Source: Orthosia cruda
Taxonomy: Eukaryota > Arthropoda > Insecta > Lepidoptera > Noctuidae
Reading direction: 5' to 3'
Length of the DNA stretch: 64,000 nt
Assembly: GCA_964057195.1 (NCBI GenBank)
Contig: OZ059826.1
Span: 11,346,001-11,410,000, forward strand
Shown here: piece after piece, positions 11,628 through 23,600 of the stretch
How positions within the stretch are numbered: the first letter of the stretch is position 1
How the letters are laid out: each line of letters begins with the position of its first letter
Notes under the pieces: generated by a model
The model's database searches: none
Seen by the model: the letters and a program-made list of their open reading frames with translations, nothing else
Told to the model about the DNA's origin: nothing
Translations under genes and position numbers: made by a program

Positions 11628-12329
11628 CCTTTATTCGCATAATATCAGATTCTCAAAATAGCAGATTCTCAAAATATTAGATTCGCTAAAAATTATATTC
11701 TCAAAATAGCCAAAGTACAATCAAGCACTCAAAATAAATAAAGACAAAACCTTGTTTTGCCTTTTCTATTTATTTTAAAATATTTACACAAAAAGGAATG
11801 TAAAATCAAAAAATAGAAAAAGGTGACGGTCTAAAATTGTCATTACATTAATAATTTTTGACCTTGGCTAAAATTAACCTTGACCTTATTTTTCATAAAA
11901 AAATATACTTGAAGCCGGATTTTAGAAGGGCAGGTTTGTTTTTTGATTTTAATGAATCTGATAGTAGAGCTAGGCTCCTCAGAGGAACATGACTCCAATT
12001 TATTAAAATTTGTTGAAGTTGAAATAAATGATTTTAAGAAATTACAGTAACAGTAACAGACAGTCTTAAACAAATAAAAACGTACACCTTGCCAGAATTA
12101 GGTACCTACTCATAGCAAAGAGATTTTATGTGATTACTCATAGCCGAGTCATGGTAAGTTGACCGAATATTTTTATCGAACGAATCACATAAAGTTCATT
12201 AAGTATAAATATAAAATGCACTTCTCGAGTCAAATGTACAAATTCAGCTATTTTGAGAACATAATATTTAGCGAATCTAATATTTTGAGAATCAGCTATT
12301 TTGAGAATCTGATATTATGCGAATAAAGG
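11628..12329. mobile_element. Non-autonomous element with 83-bp inverted ends built from short repeats
   Basis: The left end (11628-11710) starts cctttattcgcataatatca and the right end (12247-12329) is its near-perfect reverse complement. Each end is itself a tandem series of a motif like 'gattctcaaaatagc / gattctcaaaatatta / gattcgctaaa'. The interior (about 535 bp) holds no transposase. The flanks read cccaagcac (left) and cccagcac (right), a possible imperfect 8-9 bp target duplication. The repeated terminal motif may have been the transposase-binding site. The superfamily is not assigned. Confidence 0.7.
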
Positions 12330-12334
12330 CCCAG

Positions 12335-13260
12335 CACAAGGCCAGCGAATAATCACCTACTATGCGGGTAAGTGTACCACCTATCCTTAAAATGCCCATT
12401 ACCACTTCAAAACAAAGATCACATTCAAAACACAGCCACAAACATGTAAATCGGACTAAAAAACCTCCGATCCGAAAACAATTTAAAACCACCAACCAGC
12501 CAAAAATAACAACGTGAAAAGCTGTAGGTGCCAAGTAGAAGTAGTAATTGAATACCCCACATCACATTTACATTTATTAGGATCTCCCTGGACAAGAGGA
12601 GAGAGGTCAGGCGACTAACAAGTAGGTACTAGAATGTGTTAAGGAATGGCGGAATAAGAACTGTATGTAATAAAGGAAAGGATATAATGGACATGGTGAA
12701 CTTTCTGTAGTAACGTAAATATTTCGCTCATTTTTGATGATTTTACCCATTAAGGCCATGTGAGAATGTTTTATGAAAAATGTATTCCTTTTTATTTTTA
12801 GGTACTATCTATTAAAGAACACATTGGGAGGAATCCGGTATATCCTAAAACCAAAATTCGGAAATATGAAGATTTACCTACCTGAGCCGCACCGCCGCTT
12901 ACGTAATTTGTGCCTGGGCCCATGCATAGTGGATTATGACATTTCCCTTTCACAGCGACCTGTACTGCCTGGCTATTTCAACACGCTTTTATTAGCTGTA
13001 TGTATATATATGAATCTATGTAACAGGATTTTTGAATGTGATTTTGACCCACTTCTAAACGTCGGATTAATTTGAAACTTTGCATACGGACCAATGATAA
13101 TGCAATAATTTAAATAGATTTTCCCATTATACTTACCAGGGTCTTCAAGATTAGCGATTGAACTATAAAGTAAAAAATAAATAATAGTTTAAAAAAACAC
13201 GCTTCAATAGAATTTTATATTTGTTATATTTAGAATTTCAATAAATTTATATTAAGAATA
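12335..13260. other. Non-coding stretch, one 100-codon open frame unrecognised
   Basis: An open frame at 12773-13075 (+) encodes 100 residues without a motif that I know. It lacks obvious splice sites or conservation clues, so I do not call it a gene. No repeats of note. Confidence 0.35.
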
Positions 13261-13265
13261 GAGCG

Positions 13266-13420
13266 ATAAATAAAAAAAATATTTTATTGTGAAAAAGCGT
13301 GGGGTGTTTGATGTCAATTGTTATAATATGTTATTGCTTGGTAAAAGAAGAGTCATTTTGAAAATATCTTAAAAAGCACCCCACGCTTTTTCTATAAAAT
13401 ATATTTTTTGTTTATTTTAT
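13266..13420. mobile_element. Short MITE-like foldback, ~155 bp
   Basis: The left arm gtgaaaaagcgtggggtgtt (from about 13290) and its A/T-rich outer flank are mirrored by aaaaagcaccccacgctttt (from about 13371) and ctataaaatatattttttg. Total arms are about 45 nt around a 65-nt loop. No coding capacity. The target-site duplication could not be fixed because the flanks are A/T only. Confidence 0.65.
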
Positions 13421-13429
13421 TTTATTATT

Positions 13430-14160
13430 ATGTTGGTTCTATGATTCATATCCTACAAAAAAAAATACATTAAGGAATTATTATTTGTTATAATAACATC
13501 GATACAGTCAACAATTTATTATTTCCATTGAACTGAAATAACATGGCCAGCACACTACTGCGAATCTGTAATAATGATGTATAGATATATGACCCGATAA
13601 TTATTATTATCAATTACTAGATTTAGTAAGATACGTGAATTGTCATAATTATCTCTGTCAGATCACTGACTTAGTTGCCACTATGTTTTGTAAGGCTTTG
13701 ATTGGTTTATTAGTTTTTTTCTAAATAGCTTTATAAGCTTTGTTATAAGAAGTGGTTAAAGAGGTATCATTTCCACAACAATTTTCTGCTTGTGCTTGTT
13801 CTAAATTCATAATAATGGTGGACTCTTCAAAATACTCGGAAGATTTATAATAGTGCACACGTGTGTGAGCAGTGGTGGCCCAGTGGTAACTGCCCCGACT
13901 TAAATATGTCTAAACTAATCTTTAAACTCTGGGCTGCTAGCGAAAAAACCCAATGACAACCGACCAGAGGATCAGCCCCAGGACACTACGCATACCAGCC
14001 ATGTAGGAAATCACAAGACCTACGGGGCAATCACTAAGGTACATAACTACATAATAGGAACTCTATTTTGTCATAATATCGTCATACACCTATACTAAGT
14101 TATGCCATTATATAATGGTGGCTCGGACCCCTCTTGCAAATGCTGGGCTACGAAAACATT
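13430..14160. other. Non-coding stretch with a possible SINE fragment
   Basis: At 13868-13900, gtggtggcccagtggtaact is reminiscent of a Pol III A-box region of a tRNA-derived SINE, but no B box follows at the right distance. The rest is unremarkable A/T-rich DNA. Confidence 0.3.
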
Positions 14161-14163
14161 ATA

Positions 14164-15727
14164 AACACATCAACACGGTCTAGGGATATTTTAAAAAAAG
14201 CGAATTACTATCAATGTGTTAATTATTTATATGACATGTATATATTTAAAAGATACGTTATTTAATATTCTACCATTTTTTAATAATGGTTATGGTACTT
14301 CGATTAAAATTTCAGGATTTTATGGATAAAAAATGAAGCATAGACGGAAACCGTATATGAATTAACTTTTGATTTATGAGTAAAAACTGAAAAAAATAGA
14401 AAAGTAATTTAATTTGTGTTTATAAACTTGAAGTTAGTAGTCTGAGAAAGCGCCCCTGATGTTCATAACACATCGGCAACGATTCGACATGCTCAGAACA
14501 AGGTTGTCAATGTCTTGCTGCGGAATATTGTCCCATGTCCTTCTGAGGTGCGCAAAAAGTTGATCTTCTGTAGCCAGTTTTTCAGGAACTTCCTTCGGAG
14601 CTCTTCTTTACAGCATATCCCACGCATGCTCAATGGGATTTAGATCTGGCGATTGAGCAGGCCAGTCTAAGGCCCTAACATTGTGTGTATGTAACCAAGC
14701 TGCTACCGTTCTCGCCGTGTGTGCCCGGGCATTGTCGTCCATGAGCTGGAAATCTTGCCCCATTTGTGTTCTGTGGGGCAAGATTACGGGCCCCAGCACC
14801 TGTTGGACGTATCGTTCTGCCGTCATATTGCCCCGCACCCAAACGAGATCCGTCCGTCCTCCAAGACAATTCCTGCCCAAACCATAATTGTTCCTCCTTG
14901 GTATGGGTGAACTTCCTGAGGGTTCTGAAGACGGCTCCATCGTCCAGGAACTCGCCAAACACGCGTCCTTCGTGAATCTGGATGGAAGCCGAACCTGGAT
15001 TCATCCGTGAACAGCACATTGGACCATTGCTCACGGCCCCATTCCACGTGGTTCTGAACCCATTCTAATCGTCGTCCACGATTGCCTCTCCGTAAAGGTG
15101 GGACCCGGAGTGGTCTACGAGAGCGTAGATTGCTTTCATGCAGTCGGCTTCTTACAGTTTGGCACTTGGTGTTCCACTCGCAGCCTTTGGACCAATTGAG
15201 TCGCCGTTGCATTTGGTTGAGCTCGCGCAGTAATTTTCAAAAATCGGTCTTGTCTGGGGGTAGTGATGCGACTTGGCCCCCGGTGCCTCTCCGCTACTTC
15301 ACCTGTGGCACGATAGCGTGTCCACAATCTTGAAATTACATTTTGGTGGGTCTGTTCAGCAACATTACGCTGAACAGACCCAGCTTCCAGCATTCCCACA
15401 ACTCGTAAAATCTTCGCCCTCGTCAAATGTTGGCGTTGCATGGCTACAATACCTCAATTTTAACTTTATCTTTCGTTTAAAAATGAAAAAAAACTGTAAC
15501 TAAACGTAATTCGTATTGTTTTCTAAATTTCGCACAAATGAAAATTCCCTCTCCTACACATCAAGACATTTTTATGCCACCGAAACAAAAGAATTTTCAA
15601 AAATTTGAATTTGGAAATAGTCTGAGATAAATTACAAACGAACCGGTGTATAAAAGATTCCAATGCGCAAGTACTTTTCGAGTTATTTAATTGAGTATGA
15701 AATATCCCTAGACCGTGTTGATGTGTG
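14164..15727 (-). mobile_element. Complete but inactive Tc1-like transposon
   Basis: Terminal inverted repeats of about 27-28 bp close the element: acacatcaacacggtctagg from 14165 and its reverse complement ending at 15726 (cctagaccgtgttgatgtgt). A TA dinucleotide flanks both sides (14162-14163 and 15728-15729), the target duplication expected for Tc1/mariner elements. The total of about 1.56 kb and the single transposase frame on the minus strand fit a Tc1-like element. The transposase is frame-broken, so the element could move only with help in trans. Confidence 0.9.
14434..15441 (-). pseudogene. Tc1-like DD34E transposase, frame-broken
   Basis: The start at 15441 opens an N-terminal DNA-binding region (M-Q-R-Q-H-L-T-R-A-K-I-L, helix-turn-helix type). 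The frame then shifts in the region 15212-15136. The second frame carries the first catalytic Asp in N-V-L-F-T-D-E-S-R-F (about 14990). After another shift, L-M-D-D-N-A-R-A-H-T-A (about 14730) and S-P-D-L-N-P-I-E-H (about 14645) supply the second Asp and the Glu. The tail continues in shifted frame to a stop at 14434 after R-G-A-F-S-D-Y. All three catalytic residues therefore survive but in different frames. The length (about 335 codons) is normal for the family. Frames read on the opposite strand over this segment are antisense and are not genes. Confidence 0.85.
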
Positions 15728-15729
15728 TA

Positions 15730-17010
15730 ACTTAATTTCAGGCTATTCCAATATCTTGTGAAAGCTGTTTCAGTTGTTAGACAAGCACTTTAAGTTGCAA
15801 CACTAACAAATTTTCCGCTAGTTCGCTATTCTTAGAGTATAAGCCATATTATTATGGTAATTTATCGCCATCGATGTCGTTTGGGATAATGTAAATATAT
15901 AATAAATCCGGCAAAAGCAATCAAAAAAATAAATCTATTTGACTCCAATTAACAGAATTATTATCAACCCGGAAAATCGAATGCAAAAATCGAACATAAA
16001 CATTTTTTCAAGTTTACACAATATTTTCCCGTTTATATGCGGACGGTAATAAAAATACACCTTCGGGACATGCTCGTTAATCCTCGGCATATTCCGTCGA
16101 ATTTAATCTCAGTGATTAAATGAATATGCGCCATCTCTTTACTGAAAGGTCGATGTTAAGGCTTTCTTACCCTTAATTATTCTGGATACCTACTTCGGTA
16201 GGTATTAACCATATTTTCATTGTGAAAAGATATTTTAGCTGAGATAATAACTTATGTAGCTATTGTGGCTACAAATTATTATTTGTACATCTATTGATGT
16301 TGATATATTTCAGTAGTTTCGCCAAAATGTTTCGTTTAAAAGATAACCGTCTTGATATAGCATGGCTTCAAATATATTGTCTGTAGATGTATTCAAAGGT
16401 CTATGAATTGTCAAGTTTATCGAAGGAAGTTATTTGCAGCCCCGAGTTTGAATTTTGCTCATAAACGTAACGATCTAAAGAAATTAAAAATATCTTCAGT
16501 TATACCCAAACTAATTGTGATGCAATTTAACATAATTGTAATAATTGTGTGACGATAGCGAATGGATAATAATAAAAAAATACATAAAAAAACCTTTTTT
16601 GAAAACAAGCTTTTTTCGTATTCTTCTCAGCAAACTCTTTCATTTGATACCCATATCATGACTGTAAACAAAAAATAACTAGTCCACCATCTTGATCCGT
16701 CCGCCAAATTGGATTAATAATGGCGTCACTAGCTAGCTACTAGGATAACTTCTTTAAAATTCAGCTGCAAGATTTGACCCGAACACAGTTACATACATTA
16801 ATTGCTAGCTAAATAAAAGCTTGTAGTAAAGATGAACGGGAAACAAATGCAATCGAAATGTCACGTGATCAATCCCTTATATTTCGGCATTTCATCCACG
16901 CCATTGTTTCCATCGAATGACACTTTTCTATAGAGCCTCAAGTAACTTAATAACTACTGCATTTCGGATTAAAATAGTCTGTAAAATAAAGGATTAGAGA
17001 GCTTATGGCT
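15730..17010. other. Non-coding stretch, nothing recognised
   Basis: A/T-rich DNA without domain-bearing open frames or clear terminal repeats. Confidence 0.35.
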
Positions 17011-17016
17011 AAATAA

Positions 17017-17322
17017 TAACAGCCGCACGGGTCAAACTTCAAGGTTAAGCAACGCTAGCCGAGGTCGGTCCGTGGATGAGTGACCATCTTTGCATAACGA
17101 GTTACTTCAGCAATCACGTTCTGCTGTTAGTCCTGGCTGTCATTTGAAGATCTTTGACAGTCGTTACGGGTAGTCAGAAGCTTAAGATCTGACACTAGTC
17201 TAGCCAAGGGGTATCGTGTTGGGTTGTGGAGGTCAGATAGGTCACTCCATGTAAAATAATGGTACTCATCTGAATCTGGTTAAACTGGAACCGACCCCAA
17301 CATAGTTGAGAAAATCCTAGAC
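17017..17322 (+). repeat. 5S rRNA-derived SINE (SINE3-like)
   Basis: The head, ccgcacgggtcaaacttcaa then ggttaagcaacgctagccga then gtggatgagtgacc, follows the internal-promoter half of 5S rRNA (the conserved GTTAAGCAAC ... GGATGGGTGACC order). It continues into a body ending 'ctgaatctggttaaactggaaccgaccccaacatagttg'. A copy of the body tail lies inverted at 18596-18695. The 5S match is partial and mutated, so this is a retroposon and not a 5S gene. Confidence 0.6.
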
Positions 17323-17402
17323 ATATTGTTAAAAGAAAGGATTAACATTCCCTTCTTCGAGGTATTGTATTTAACCTTTGCTTAGCAACCAATAAAATCA
17401 TC

Positions 17403-17735
17403 ATCATTTCAGCCGAAATACCTCCACTGCTGGACCTAGGCCTCCCCTAGGCGTCGCCACATTGACCGATGCCGTGCGTCTCGCATCCAGAGCCTTGCCG
17501 CAACCTTAACCAGGTCATCGGTCCACCTAGTGGGAGGCCTTCCAACGCATCCTCTTCCGGTTCGCCGTCGCCATTCCAAAACGCCATTTCGGCTCCATCT
17601 GCCATCCGTTCTGCGAGCAATGTGACCTGTCCACTGCCATTTAAGTTTGGCAATTTTTCGGGCTATGTCGGTAACTTTGGTTCTCCTGCGGAAATCCTCA
17701 TTTCTGACGTGATCACGCAAGGAAACTCTGAGCAT
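17403..17735 (-). pseudogene. RTE/BovB-like LINE ORF2 C-terminus and 3' tail
   Basis: The minus-strand frame from 17735 gives M-L-R-V-S-L-R-D, then V-T-D-I-A-R-K-I-A-K-L-K-W-Q-W, G-H-I-A-R-R-T-D-G-R-W and V-G-R-P-P-T-R-W-T-D-D. This is the well-known C-terminal block of lepidopteran RTE-type elements. It ends in the tail 'cctaggtccagcagtggaggtatttcggctgaaatgatgatga' (minus strand, 17445-17403). The RT domain itself is missing (5' truncation). The 99 codons are open, so this copy is fairly young or by chance unbroken. Confidence 0.8.
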
Positions 17736-17847
17736 ACCCCTTTGGGGCAGTTAATAAAAATAATAAGGGATAATACAGCAGAGTGTTGTTTAATAAATGT
17801 GTAGCATCATAACGCCACAAAAAAAAACACACTTCACACTATATTAT

Positions 17848-18058
17848 TATAAAGGTGAAAGTTTGTGAGTGAATGTGTGCGTATGTGCGTGTGTGTATTT
17901 GTATGTTTGTTACTTCTTCACGCTCAAACGGCTACACGGATTTGGCTGAAATTTGGCACAGACAAAGATTATAGCCAGAAATAGCACATAGGATACTTTT
18001 TATCCCGAGAATATGTTCTCTCAGGATATTTTTCGACTTTCACGTGGTCGAAGCTAGT
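17848..18058 (+). repeat. Dispersed repeat, second copy of 'cttcacgctcaaacggct' family
   Basis: It starts with ttataaaggtgaaagtttgt, continues through a (GT)-rich run and 'cttcacgctcaaacggctacacggatttggctgaaatttggcac', and ends with an 'atatgttctctcaggata' hairpin and gtcgaagctagta. The block order is the same as at 1310-1505. Confidence 0.55.
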
Positions 18059-18059
18059 A

Positions 18060-18590
18060 AAATCAAGCACATCCATAAATATTCAACAACCCGTAACAAA
18101 ACCCAGTTAATTCATCAAACGATGGCAATTAATCCATAACTGAAGCGATGACTAATTACAACACATATCGTAAATAAGCCAACACACTATATGAACACTA
18201 CCAGAGATAATTACCCAAAATCAATCCTGACGATTGACAATCTCGGGGCGCTAAACATTTGAGAGGAAACACAATATCTTTGCAGGGGTAATAAAGTATA
18301 GGGAGAGGCTGTATTAATCATCTTGAGGTTACGCACCACTGATGCCTTTATGAAGATATGAGGGAATAAATAATTTCTCGATGTATTTTATGAAAGGATG
18401 CGGTCAAGGATAGCAATGAATAACTGGGAGGTAAGGAGGCAACGATTGGTAGTGATTATGGATTTGGATAAACTTGATGATTTGTGGTTTTTTAATAGAT
18501 ACTTTGCGAATTGGTTCTGGAGTCTGGTCATTTTTGTCTATAAAAAATTTCTAAAACATAAATTCTCACAAACATAATGTTTATTCTGCC
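18060..18590. other. Non-coding stretch, nothing recognised
   Basis: No open frames with motifs and no repeats that I can support. Confidence 0.35.
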
Positions 18591-18595
18591 TAGAC

Positions 18596-18695
18596 TTTGC
18601 CCAACTTAATTGAGGTCAGCTTGTAGTCTAACCGGATTCAGTTGGATACCAGAATTTAACATGGAGCGACTGCCTGTCAGACCTCACCAACAAAT
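18596..18695 (-). repeat. Tail of 5S-SINE-associated repeat, inverted copy
   Basis: The reverse complement reads ggtctgacaggcagtcgctc, then catgttaaattctggtatcc, then aactgaatccggttagacta. It aligns by eye with 17232-17315. Only the body tail is present. Confidence 0.5.
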
Positions 18696-18699
18696 CTCT

Positions 18700-19920
18700 C
18701 AAAATTATTTTCAGTCGCATAAAAGCTGCTGTCATTGGTTAAATTAATAGGGTAGTTTACAAAAAAAATGTTTTTTGTCCGTCAGGTAGATTACAAAAAA
18801 ATATTGGACACGTATTTTTCTTTTGACACGTAAACATAAAGTGACGACGATATAATGCGTTGAAATATCGTGTGCCGTCACACACTTTATACTGCCTTAG
18901 TGACGTCAAAAGCCCCCACTCCTGAACTTCGATAAGCTTTAATTTTTTTTTTATTTATTGATTAGGTGAATCAACAAATACTTGTCCAATATTATTTGAT
19001 AATCTCACTAAAGGACTAAATAGAATTATCATTTTTCTACCCAGGAAACATCGCTATTATCAACACTTGACTAGAGTTTCATTTATGACGAGCCAATAAT
19101 TTTCTTGACAGAAACCGAGTTTTATAACCAGGAAACTAAATAGATACTGTTTCAGGGAATCAAATGAAATGGAAAGGAATGCGGAGATTTTGAACCAACC
19201 TTTGCTTAGGACCAACAAGGGATAATACATCAGAGTGTTGCTTAATTATTATTCTGTTAATTAATCCATGGCAACGCTCTTGAAACTTGTACTACCCCGA
19301 GTACATAATTTACGAACCAGGAGGCAATGTACTAACACAAGGCCAATGAACGGCCTATTCCTAGTCCACATGAAACAACGTTCTCTAATTTAATCAAAAA
19401 GGTACCTAACCACGAATATAATATTAATTATAACCAAAACAAATTTAGGTGCTAGAACTCTAACATACCACACATTTCGGGTATATAACATGAAAATTAA
19501 TATTCAAACTAATTTTAAATTACTTTCGCTGGTGTATAAACAGTGGTCAGTTTTAAAACATTCGTTTGGTACATATTTGATCAAAGGTTGAAGACTGACA
19601 AAACATTAGACAGGCATAATATTTTTTTACGAAGTGATCTTCTCGTATAGAGTTTAATGTTTACAAACTTTGATTTATTTTAATTTTTTATAATAAATCA
19701 TTTATTTCTTACTCAAATTGATGGAGGCGCGTGTGCTGGATTACTCAGATCACTTCAAAATGAATGATTTTGAATAATCCTTTATAGAAACCGTGGTTTT
19801 GTGGACAAATCGTAGCCTACAGGACTTTCAGCATAACCCTTTAATTTAGAGTACAAAATCGATAGGACAAGTGCTGTTGTGAACAATGGGCAATGATGAA
19901 CAATAGATCATGTTTACTGC
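18700..19920. other. Non-coding stretch, nothing recognised
   Basis: No gene. The phrase 'gggataatacatcagagtgttgcttaat' at about 19218 recurs at 17768 as 'gggataatacagcagagtgttgtttaat', so a short dispersed repeat is present, but its limits are unclear. Confidence 0.35.
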
Positions 19921-19931
19921 ACGATCAATTT

Positions 19932-20032
19932 AAACTTAATGGCGGCAAGTAATACTCCACAAGTCGCTGCGTGGAGTTATGGAGTACTGCAAAACGAGTT
20001 AAACAGTCATCTTCACAGCCACCATTAAGTTT
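19932..20032. repeat. ~100-bp foldback
   Basis: The block aaacttaatggcggc (19932) is mirrored by gccaccattaagttt (ends 20032), with an inner pair agtaatactccac / gtggagttatggagtact. The whole segment can fold into a long imperfect hairpin. Confidence 0.55.
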
Positions 20033-20292
20033 GATACGAGCTAAAATCACCCCTTGATTAAAATGATATCAAAGATATAAAATGAGAACGTAGCCTGACA
20101 ATAATTTTAAACTATTTTTACGAAAAGGAAAATATTATATTAAGAACCAAAGGCTAGCCGATTCGTCCGGAATATAAAATAAATACGAGTTGAAACAAAT
20201 ATCAGTGGGATTAGTTGTTGGTATTAGTACGGAATAAATCGACTAGACCACATTACAGCTGTTAATTAACCTAGCATGACAATTTAATATAA

Positions 20293-20329
20293 TTAACCAC
20301 CTAAATCTCAGCTAGATTTAAGTGGTTAA
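20293..20329. repeat. 37-bp hairpin
   Basis: The arm ttaaccacctaaatct is mirrored by agatttaagtggttaa around a 5-nt loop (cagct). Confidence 0.7.
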
Positions 20330-20465
20330 ACAGTATAGTTTATTGTTTAACAGCTAAACACTATTTATGATAAGTGACTAGATAGATACCATATTTTACT
20401 AGAATAGGTACCCGGTAATGTATATAGGCAATCATACCTAAACCAGCACAATACCGATCGAAGTG

Positions 20466-20530
20466 ACGATTGGGGGATGCCTAAGTCCAGCAATGGACGT
20501 TTTTCGGCTGAAGTTATGACGATGATATAG
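20466..20530 (+). repeat. RTE-like LINE 3' tail
   Basis: The run gggggatgcctaagtccagc, then aatggacgtttttcggctga, then agttatgacgatgat is the 3' tail of the RTE-like family also seen at 17403-17445 (minus) and 31917-31980 (plus). No coding part is left. Confidence 0.6.
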
Positions 20531-20645
20531 TAGATATAATATCTAACAAATGTCGCATACAAAAACAAAGACAACATCAGCTAACTCCTCACTTAATAAA
20601 CTCAGAGAAACAAACGAAACAAAAACACACACCATATTATTGTCA

Positions 20646-23600
20646 CAGAGCCCCTAGCACGAGTTTCTGCGTAATTGGATCGACTACGTTAACTTATCGC
20701 CTCCGACAATTTTTGTATGCAAAATTAGTCAGCGCCATGTGTCCGTATTTGGAACTAACAAATCGGTAGCACAAGTTTTTGACAATTGCCATCGTATCGA
20801 GTTCACGTATTTACGTTGCGTTAACGCTCCAAATGTATGGGAATCGGTAGCACGAGTTTTCATTTTGACATGTAGTATCGAATTTTACGCTAGGTGTGAC
20901 GAAAGCACGTCGAAAACTATCTCACTGACATTTTCTCGGTGAGACATTTCACGTCAAACAATTTTCCGTATTTATTTGGGTATTTTTGCAATAAAATGCT
21001 ATTTAATCATGAATAAAAGGGGCAGGCGTGCTGTCTATTGATTATCTTACCTCCTAATTTAATAAAGAGGCTAGGAGGAGATGTTAAACGAGGTAGACAC
21101 CATTTTAATTTTCTTTGTAAACAAATGTAGTAGTAGTTTCTTTTAATAAACCATTTCTATAAGTTATTGATACTAACCACACATAGAGCGGCGCGGCAGG
21201 CCCGCGCATCGCCCGCTCTGTCTTCCTGCCGTGATGGAGTACGGTCTCTAGCGCGTTATTCGCCGCAACTCTACGTTTTACTTGCGGTTCTCCATAATTA
21301 TCATGACTCATTTACAGATTCAAGAATCGAAGAAAACGGCGATATGCCTTATAAATTAAAGGTTATAATATTAGTATGCACGTATGCCTATATATTTTGC
21401 AACCGTTTTATACCGGTATTTACAGTTAGTTTGGGCATATGGGTTAGAATTTGAGATAAACAACATTGGCAGTTGCTTCAAGGCAACTGAAGCATTTATC
21501 GGCAGCTAAAATGTTCTTGAGTAGGTACCCTATTAACAACAATACAAATCTAAAACGTATTAATATACATTTTCTTCAGCAGGTCTTATGGGAATGGTTG
21601 CGGTATTTTAAGTAGCAAAAACCGTAAGCCGTTCTACAATTCTAGCTAGTCTGTCGATAATAAACAGAGACAGATGTACAACGAAAGAGAGAAAACTAGG
21701 ACAAAAATGAAACAGAATCCCTTCGCAGCGTGACGAACGGTCTATTATAAAGACCTTCCATCGTTATTGCCACCTGACAGCCAATGTTCCAGAATCCAGA
21801 GTAATCTTTATGAGATGAGAAATCGATGCAGAGAGTGGACTGTAATAGGACTCGCCTTCAAAACTAATCGAATCCTAAGTCATATCGTTCCTTCGTACAT
21901 GGAAAGCCTTGTTGGCTCAGCCTATTATTATTTAAAATTCCTCCTTGTTGTTGATGTTTATTGAATTTATTATATTTCTAACATTTACTTAAGTATACGT
22001 GAATTGCATAAGTAAATAACTAAGCTATTAATGTGATAATAAAAACCTAAATAAACAGCCCGTTCCATCATCGGACAACCAGACGCACGGTGATGCGTCA
22101 TCGGTACATGGTGGACATCCCACCCATACGCACAAAACGTTTTGGGGACACTTTTATTATGCGTACAGCTAAGGAGTGGAATTCTCTGCCGGAGTCTGTG
22201 TTTCCCGATAGCTACAATCTAGGGGTCTTTAAGTCAAGAGTGAATGGGTTTTTTCTAGGCAAGCGTGCTTCACCGTCGACCACATCATCGCTTTCCATCA
22301 GGTGAGATAGTGGTCAAGCGCGAGCCTATTGATAATAAAAAAAAAAATACTGAAACTATGTTTTGCCTAATCTAAACATACATACATAAACTTACGCTTT
22401 TGCCGGATGGGGGTAAGTAGGTAGAAACTACACGTTCATACTTCTACACGCACGCGGGTTATGACATGCACGCACGCTGTACTTTTTGAAGAACATCACA
22501 ATAAGATCTGTTGCGGACGGTACCTGGGTGCTGTAAGTACCCGCGGTCGCCCTGGGACAGTATCCCACTGTTGTTTGACGTGCTTTCCATACGCTCTGAG
22601 TCAAGCGACTCTGCTGGTGGCACTCGCCACCACGCACCCCTGAATGCTTACGTAGGGTGGTAGGTGTTTGTATAAACCAACTTACAGAAATAAAATCATT
22701 TATCATTTAGGTACTAGGAAGACCCACATACAAGAACCAAGTTTTGACCACAAAAATAAAAAGCGGGCTTTTTCATGAAAAATATTGTTGCATGTGTTTC
22801 AGGCCATTTTTGCGTTCATCTTTACTTAGCCGAAATCTTAAGAACCTTATTTATAAACCTTAATACATAAATATAATCATTACAGTACTAATAACCGGCG
22901 TGTGTGTATGACTAGATGTATGAATGTGAGTGAAGCAAAAGAAGTATGTAAGGATCGTAGCAGGTGGCGTTCTGTAGTTTCTGCTTACCCCCATGGGAAA
23001 AAGGCGTGAGTTTATGTATGTATGTATGTGTATAATCATTACAATTTTTGATTTTTTACACATGGGCCCTTGTAGGCATACGACAATAATAATTACACAT
23101 TTTTCTCATCATCGTTTTTCAATCTATCATTCAAAATTACACCAAACATAGGTACTTCCTATTCTAAACTAATATTGTAAAATTGTTTTAACTATATTTG
23201 TACAAGGTAATCTCTGGAAGGAAACGCCTGCCGTTCCTACCGCTAAGTGTAGCAGTAAGAACTTCATGGGCTGATAATGCGTTAAGAATAAGTAATAGAA
23301 TTTATAGCTGTTGTAGGTGGTATTAATCTACATAATGCATTGATGAAATAAAATGCAGATTTAATGAACAAAACTTTGTATTACATAATGTTCTTTCATA
23401 TTCGCATCATAATAAATTGACAGAGCTTCTAAGATTCCAACCATAGCTCATAGCTGCTCCAAACGCTTGAAATAGCATGAAAAGCATTTGTACCAAAACG
23501 GTTGTGAATTAGTAGATACTTTTAACGTCGTCGTAAGTTACAAAATATTCCCCCAATTCCTTCGTTGGATGTCACTATTACACGAAGAGACGTATAGCTT

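Noticed and set aside
14675..15503. Plus-strand open frames of 63-83 codons over the Tc1-like element
   Set aside because: They are antisense to the transposase, whose domain motifs are unambiguous on the minus strand.
17040..17090. A functional 5S rRNA gene
   Set aside because: Only the internal-promoter half matches, with many changes, and a SINE tail follows.
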